Of a DNA stretch of 64,000 bases, positions 59,964 through 64,000 are shown one piece after another. Each line of letters starts with the position of its first letter. Positions within the stretch are counted from its first letter, which is position 1. Location of the stretch: contig JAFAEQ010000052.1 in NCBI GenBank assembly GCA_023423935.1, positions 43,156 to 107,155 of the forward strand, in the 5' to 3' direction. The notes under the pieces were generated by a model, which saw only the letters and a list, made by a program, of their open reading frames with translations, was not told the DNA's origin and did no database searches. The translations under genes and the position numbers were made by a program. The DNA comes from Pseudomonadota bacterium (GTDB taxonomy: Bacteria > Pseudomonadota > Gammaproteobacteria > Steroidobacterales > Steroidobacteraceae).

Positions 59964-61445
59964 TCAGCCGAGGCGGATGGGAACGAAGATCTGCGCATTC
60001 TCACGTTCGATGAGCAGCGCGACGACCTTGCCGTTCTTGGTGGCCGCCTTCTTGAGATCCTGCACGGATTTCACAGGAGTGCCGTTGACGCCGAGGATGA
60101 TGTCGCCAGGACGTACGCCAGCTTCGGCAGCAGGACCATCGACATCTTCGACCAGCAGCGATCCGGAGGTCTCGGCTTCACGCTTTTCCTGAGGCTGCAG
60201 AGGACGGATCGACAATCCTAGTTTGCTGGCCGCATCGCCCGCCTGATTGTCGCGCGAAGCCACACGCACGCCTTCGTCCTTGATCGCTTCCGGGCGCGCG
60301 GTGAGTACCTTGCGCTCGTTGTCACGCCACACTTCGATCTTCACCGTATCGCCGGGCTTCGTGTTCGCCACGATCGCAGGAACCTGCGCCGAAGTTTCGA
60401 TCTCCGTGCCGTTCACCTTGACGATCACATCGCCAGGCTTGATGCCGGCCTTCTCGCCGGGGCCATCGGCTTCCACCATCCCGACCAGTGCACCATGCGG
60501 ACGATCGAGGCCGAACGAATCCGCAAGTTGTGCATCGACTTCCTGAATCGATACGCCGATGCGGCTGCGCGTGACCTTACCGTTGGCGACCAGCTGATCC
60601 TTCACGCCGCTCGCGACATCGATCGGCACGGCGAACGACAGGCCCATGTAGCCGCCGGTGCGGCTGTAGATTTGCGAGTTGATGCCGACGACTTCGCCCT
60701 TGAGGTTGAACAGCGGGCCACCCGAGTTGCCCGGATTCACGGCCACGTCGGTCTGAATGAACGGCGTGTAGCTCGCCTCACCGGGCATCGTGCGCGCGGT
60801 CGCGCTCACGACGCCGGCCGTCACGCTGTTCTCGAAGCCGAATGGCGAGCCGATCGCGATCACCCATTCGCCGGGCTTGAGCTGCGAGGCATCGCCGAGC
60901 TTCACGGTCGGCAGGTTCTTGCCATCGATCTTGATGACCGCGACGTCGGTGCGTTCATCGACACCGATCACTTTCGCTTCGTACTCGCGACGGTCGGTCA
61001 TCTTCACGGTGACTTTCGAAGCGCCGTTGACCACGTGTGCATTCGTCAGGATGTAGCCATCCGGGCTCACGATGAAGCCCGAGCCTTCTCCGCGTGCCGG
61101 CTGCGCATTGCCGCGCGGCATCTGCTGTCCGAAGCGGCGGAAGAATTCATAGAACGGATCGTTGGGCGACATGCCCTGAGGACCCGAGAGGTTGCTGACG
61201 GGCTCGCTCTTCTCGACGACGGTGATGTTCACCACCGCCGGTCCATAGTGATCGACCAGCCCGGTGAAATCCGGCAAAGCAGCCGCCATATTCGTCGGCG
61301 ATGCGGTAGCTACCGCGGCCGGCGGCGCTGCGGCATTTGCCGAGCCGCTCCCGAGCCCTGCGGCCACTTGTTCCTGTGAGCAAGCGCCGACGGAGAAGCC
61401 GACAGCTGCCATGCAAAGCGAAACCCTAACCAGATGCGCAATCAT
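59964..61445 (-). CDS. degP: periplasmic Do-family serine protease/chaperone (DegP/MucD-like)
   Basis: A 493-residue protease. A signal sequence ends in SVGAC, which reads as a lipobox, so it may be lipid-anchored. The trypsin-like domain shows His in ILTNAHVV, Asp in RTDVAVIKI and Ser in PGNSGGPL; two PDZ domains follow (about 290-370 and 400-490). It degrades or refolds misfolded envelope proteins. First gene of the degP / regulator / kinase set; divergent from an ECF sigma factor gene. Confidence 0.94.
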   Translation of the reverse strand: MIAHLVRVSLCMAAVGFSVGACSQEQVAAGLGSGSANAAAPPAAVATASPTNMAAALPDFTGLVDHYGPAVVNITVVEKSEPVSNLSGPQGMSPNDPFYEFFRRFGQQMPRGNAQPARGEGSGFIVSPDGYILTNAHVVNGASKVTVKMTDRREYEAKVIGVDERTDVAVIKIDGKNLPTVKLGDASQLKPGEWVIAIGSPFGFENSVTAGVVSATARTMPGEASYTPFIQTDVAVNPGNSGGPLFNLKGEVVGINSQIYSRTGGYMGLSFAVPIDVASGVKDQLVANGKVTRSRIGVSIQEVDAQLADSFGLDRPHGALVGMVEADGPGEKAGIKPGDVIVKVNGTEIETSAQVPAIVANTKPGDTVKIEVWRDNERKVLTARPEAIKDEGVRVASRDNQAGDAASKLGLSIRPLQPQEKREAETSGSLLVEDVDGPAAEAGVRPGDIILGVNGTPVKSVQDLKKAATKNGKVVALLIERENAQIFVPIRLG

Positions 61446-61702
61446 AGATACCCCACCGTGGATTGATTGAACGGAATCGCCAAGCTTCGGCATCCCGTGC
61501 CAGTGAGACGTCACTGCATGACCAAAGTTTGGGGGAGGGGTGTCGCGAATCCAGTTTCTTACAAAGAATTCATAGATATACGAGCGTTGTGACGAGCGTC
61601 GGTACGCGCGCCGTTCGCGTGCTCGCGTAGGCTCTGTCCGATTCGAGCGATTGATCTGGTCTTGCGCGAACGTCCTACGAGCAGCCATTACAGCCGGACT
61701 TC
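61446..61702. promoter_or_regulatory. divergent promoter region of degP and the ECF sigma gene
   Basis: About 257 bases with an A/T-richer central part (about 61545-61585). It must hold the promoters of both stress genes. No confident ECF-type GAAC/TC pair could be named by eye. Confidence 0.35.
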
Positions 61703-62323
61703 ATGTTGTCAGACGAACGGGAACTCGTGAGCCGCATGCTGGCCGGCGAAGAACGTGCCTTCAACACGTTCTTCGAGGCGTACTTTCCGCGCGTCTATCG
61801 TTTCGCGTTGCCGCGGCTGGGCGGCGATCAGGATGCGAGCAAGGAAGTCGTGCAGGCGACGATGGTCAAGGCCATGCGCAATCTTGCGAGCTATCGCGGG
61901 GATGCGGCGTTGTTCAGCTGGATCTGTCAGATCTGCCGGCGCCAGATCGTCGATCATCTGCGCGCACATCGACGCAGAGCGGATCGCGTCGTGCTGCTCG
62001 ACGACAGTCCGGAGATCAGTGCGGCGCTCGATTCGATCGAAGCGCCGCGCGAGGATGAGCCGGCGCATCGGTACGGCGCGGACGAAACGCGACGTCTGGT
62101 GCGCTCGGTGCTGGATCGATTGCCTTCGCGTTACGGCGATGTGCTCGAATGGAAATATGTGGAGGGGCGTTCAGTAGAAGAGATCGGCGAATTGCTGGGC
62201 ATCGGTCACACCGCAGCTCAGTCATTGCTCGCGCGTGCGCGCACTGCATTCCGGCAAGCACTCGAGACGGTATTCGGCTCGGCGGTTGACGATGTGCTCG
62301 CTGGCATGCGCGGCTCTCACTGA
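61703..62323 (+). CDS. ECF-type RNA polymerase sigma factor
   Basis: A 206-residue sigma-70 family factor. Region 2 (about 10-78) shows FNTFFEAYFPRVYRFALPRL and the AMRNLASYRGDAALFSWICQICRRQIVDHLRAHR block; region 4 (about 135-190) shows LDRLPSRYGDVLEWKYVEGRSVEEIGELLGIGHTAAQSLLARARTAFRQAL. Regions 1 and 3 are absent, as in ECF factors. The FecR-type gene begins 12 bases after its stop codon, so that protein is the probable anti-sigma or regulator. Confidence 0.92.
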   Translation: MLSDERELVSRMLAGEERAFNTFFEAYFPRVYRFALPRLGGDQDASKEVVQATMVKAMRNLASYRGDAALFSWICQICRRQIVDHLRAHRRRADRVVLLDDSPEISAALDSIEAPREDEPAHRYGADETRRLVRSVLDRLPSRYGDVLEWKYVEGRSVEEIGELLGIGHTAAQSLLARARTAFRQALETVFGSAVDDVLAGMRGSH

Positions 62324-62335
62324 CGAGACACAGCC

Positions 62336-63343
62336 ATGAATGAACCCTTCGACATCCGCAAGCTGGACGACGACAACGAGGAAAACCTCGGCGCGTTGCT
62401 GCGCGAGGCGGGGCCGCGTGATCTGCCGTCGGCCGAGCTGATGCAAGACGTGCGGCAGGCAGTGCATGCGGAGTGGCAGTCCATCGTTGCGCAGCGTCGC
62501 CGGCGCAATCGATTCGTCGGTTATGGAGTGGCTGCCAGTGTGCTGCTTGCAGCCCTGGCCACGACCATCGGCCTGAGAGTGTCGACGCCGTCTGCACAGT
62601 GGGTAGCGTCGGTCGCGCGCATCGACGGTTCTCTGCAAATGAACTCCGATGGCAATGACTGGCATGCCGTGAGCGTGGGTGAGCCGCTTCCCGAAGGTGC
62701 TCTGCTGCGTACCGATGCCGGCACGCGCGCTGCGCTCGACTTCGGCGATGGCGTGTCGGTGCGTCTGAATGCCGGCTCCATGATCGGCCTGAAGAGTGTG
62801 GATCGCATCGAGCTGGAGAACGGCGAGGTGTATGTGGATGCAACGCCCCAAGCGGCGCAGGCGCGCTCGGATCAGTCGCTGACCATCGAAACACTGCACG
62901 GCAATGTGCGTCATCTGGGCACTCAGTACGAGGTGCGCTCGTCTGCGTCCGGAATGCAGGTCAGCGTCCGTGAGGGGCGTGTCCAGATCGTCAATGGACA
63001 GCGGCTTCTTCAGGCTGCTTCAGGTGAGCAGGTATCGCTCACCGAGGGTCAAGTCAGCCGCGCAACCATTTCGCCGCAGGATGGACGCTGGCAATGGGCC
63101 ACCGACATCGCGCCTGTGTTCGATATCGAACATCAGCCGCTCGCGCGATTCCTCGACTGGGTCGCGCGCGAAACCGGCAAACGCATCGCCTACGCCACGC
63201 CTGAAGTGCAGCAGCGCGCCGAAGGCATGATCCTGCGCGGCTCCATCAGTAATCTGCCGCCCGAACAAGCGCTCGCTGCAGTGCTCGCCACGACACCCTT
63301 TAAGCATCAGGATCGCAACGGCGAACTCGAGATTGCACTCTGA
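62336..63343 (+). CDS. FecR-type anti-sigma regulator
   Basis: A 335-residue protein. The cytoplasmic N-terminus (about 1-60) is charged; one transmembrane helix lies at about 61-80 (GVAASVLLAALATTIGL). The periplasmic part has a FecR domain (about 115-215: LLRTDAGTRAALDFGDGVSVRLN, LENGEVYVDA, LHGNVRHLGTQYEVRSS) and a C-terminal secretin/TonB-like short domain (about 255-335: ARFLDWVARETGKRIAYA, GSISNLPPEQALAAVLATTPF). In iron systems a TonB receptor follows; here none does, and a repeat array is next. Confidence 0.9.
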   Translation: MNEPFDIRKLDDDNEENLGALLREAGPRDLPSAELMQDVRQAVHAEWQSIVAQRRRRNRFVGYGVAASVLLAALATTIGLRVSTPSAQWVASVARIDGSLQMNSDGNDWHAVSVGEPLPEGALLRTDAGTRAALDFGDGVSVRLNAGSMIGLKSVDRIELENGEVYVDATPQAAQARSDQSLTIETLHGNVRHLGTQYEVRSSASGMQVSVREGRVQIVNGQRLLQAASGEQVSLTEGQVSRATISPQDGRWQWATDIAPVFDIEHQPLARFLDWVARETGKRIAYATPEVQQRAEGMILRGSISNLPPEQALAAVLATTPFKHQDRNGELEIAL

Positions 63344-63383
63344 TTAAGGGTGTCGAGAGTTCAAGCCGGGATTACTAAGCACT

Positions 63384-63868
63384 CGGAGACAGGATCTCCA
63401 CGGGGAGCACGGGGTGCACGGGGTTGTTCGCAGAGCGGAGGCACCCTTCCTGTGGGGCCGACTTCAGTCGGACATCTCTTGTTCGGCTGAAGCCGAACCC
63501 ACAGCGGAGAGTGGAGGCTCTCGTCGAGCGAAGCGACTCGCCATCACTGACATCACTTCGTCCCTTTCATCGCTCCGAGAAGACTCGGAAACAGGATCGC
63601 CACGGGGGAGCACGGGTGCACGGGGTTGTTCGCAGAGCGGAGGCACCCTTCCTGTGGGTCCGACTTTTAGTCGGACATCTCTTGTTCGGCTGAAGCCGAA
63701 TCCACAGCGGAGAGTGGAGGCTCTCGTCGAGCGACTCGCCATCACTGACATCACTTCGTCACTTTCATCATCCGAGAAGACTCGGAAACAGGATCTCCAC
63801 GGGGGCGCTGGGTGCACGGGGTTGTTCGCAGAGTGGAGGCACTCTTCCTGTGGGTCCGACTTCAGTCA
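63384..63868. repeat. tandem array of about 200 bp units with family B motifs and REP-like palindromes
   Basis: Two full units and one partial, with markers AGGATCTCCACGGGG at 63391, a variant at 63593 and another at 63790 (periods 202 and 197). Each full unit contains family B, then a palindrome CCGACTTCAGTCGG and a second TTCGGCTGAAGCCGAA enclosed by TGTGGG and CCCACA (first copy 63451-63503). No supported gene lies in it. Confidence 0.88.
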
Positions 63869-63881
63869 CAATGACACTGCA

Positions 63882-64000
63882 TTAAGCTGCTGCAGCCTTG
63901 CGATGAGCCAAGATGTGCGCTCGGGCTTGAGCTCGAGGTTGTTGTAGCCACAGGTAAGGTTTGGATCGCCGCTTCTTCAGTCGAGGCTCGATGCGCCCGG
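63882..64000 (-). CDS. 3' end of a transposase gene, cut by the right window edge
   Basis: Reading leftward from the edge, a frame ends at TAA (complement of 63882-63884) and encodes about 39 residues including GRIEPRLKKRRSKPY, then LWLQQPRAQARAHIL and a short Ala tail. The RxEPRxxKRRxKPYxxLxxPRxxAR pattern is the C-terminal signature of DDE transposases of the IS4-related kind. Whether the gene is intact beyond the edge is unknown. It lies 14 bases beyond the repeat array. Confidence 0.7.
   Translation of the reverse strand, partial: GRIEPRLKKRRSKPYLWLQQPRAQARAHILAHRKAAAA

Noticed and set aside
63414..63947. frames of up to 177 codons in the right-hand repeat array
   Set aside because: They consist of the tandem repeat itself and repeat the same peptide; no start signal.

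Overview
The window is high-GC DNA from a Gram-negative bacterium, most likely a gammaproteobacterium of the Xanthomonadales/Nevskiales/Steroidobacterales neighbourhood. The inference rests on gene content: an Ada-AlkA fusion, HiPIP, HrpB, AttH with its ABC exporter, MotAB, a DegP/two-component cluster, an Anbu operon and an HvfC-type protein. No rRNA or tRNA gene was seen. Genes are dense on both strands and most long overlapping frames are antisense shadows caused by the GC content.

Layout. 1-13 kb: a partial gene, a SnoaL-like protein, a double glyoxalase/VOC protein with a histone-H1-like tail, BON-domain and lipoprotein genes, ketopantoate reductase, an aminotransferase, the Ada-AlkA glycosylase, a zeta-GST plus fumarylacetoacetase-family pair, and a divergent stress-type region. 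11.5-13.3 kb: an AAA+/Fis activator lacking the GAFTGA loop, translationally coupled to a NarL-type regulator. 13.7-23 kb: M28 peptidase, NlpC/P60 lipoprotein, acetyl-CoA synthetase, HIT protein, DUF4404, a DUF4412-like protein and HrpB helicase. 23-28.1 kb: a four-gene envelope module made of a PspA/IM30 (ESCRT-III-like) protein, a two-module AAA+ ATPase, a membrane coiled-coil protein and a membrane-anchored solute-binding/OmpA fusion. 28.3-33.3 kb: TesB, a large-subunit-type pseudouridine synthase, and a hybrid kinase with its regulator. 33.4-44.4 kb: a Ser/Thr kinase with a TPR tail, a GH17-GT2 beta-glucan synthase, a beta-barrel protein, a LolD/LolE-like ABC transporter with AttH, and HiPIP. 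44.6-48.5 kb: a SPOR-like proline-rich protein and small hypotheticals. 48.6-52.9 kb: the ATP-grasp / alpha-E / transglutaminase / Anbu operon with a possible sigma-54 promoter. 53.8-55.7 kb: motAB. 55.8-63.3 kb: a short secretin-like protein, a hypothetical, degP with an OmpR-type regulator and sensor kinase, and an ECF sigma factor with a FecR-type regulator. The right edge cuts the 3' end of a transposase gene.

The most striking non-coding structure is a set of four unrelated short repeat families: A, GCCGCAAAGACCGC; B, CCACGGGGAACACGGGG; C, TTAGTAATGAGCAATTAG; D, AATTGATAATGGACAATTG. They sit between genes, mostly as facing inverted pairs around a 30-150 bp core. At nearly every site one arm lies close to a stop codon, and that arm reads in the direction of the gene that has just ended. 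In two cases the repeat supplies the stop codon itself. Family A has been amplified with the 3' end of motB into a tandem array of 190-194 bp units, and family B lies inside a roughly 200 bp tandem array beyond the FecR gene.
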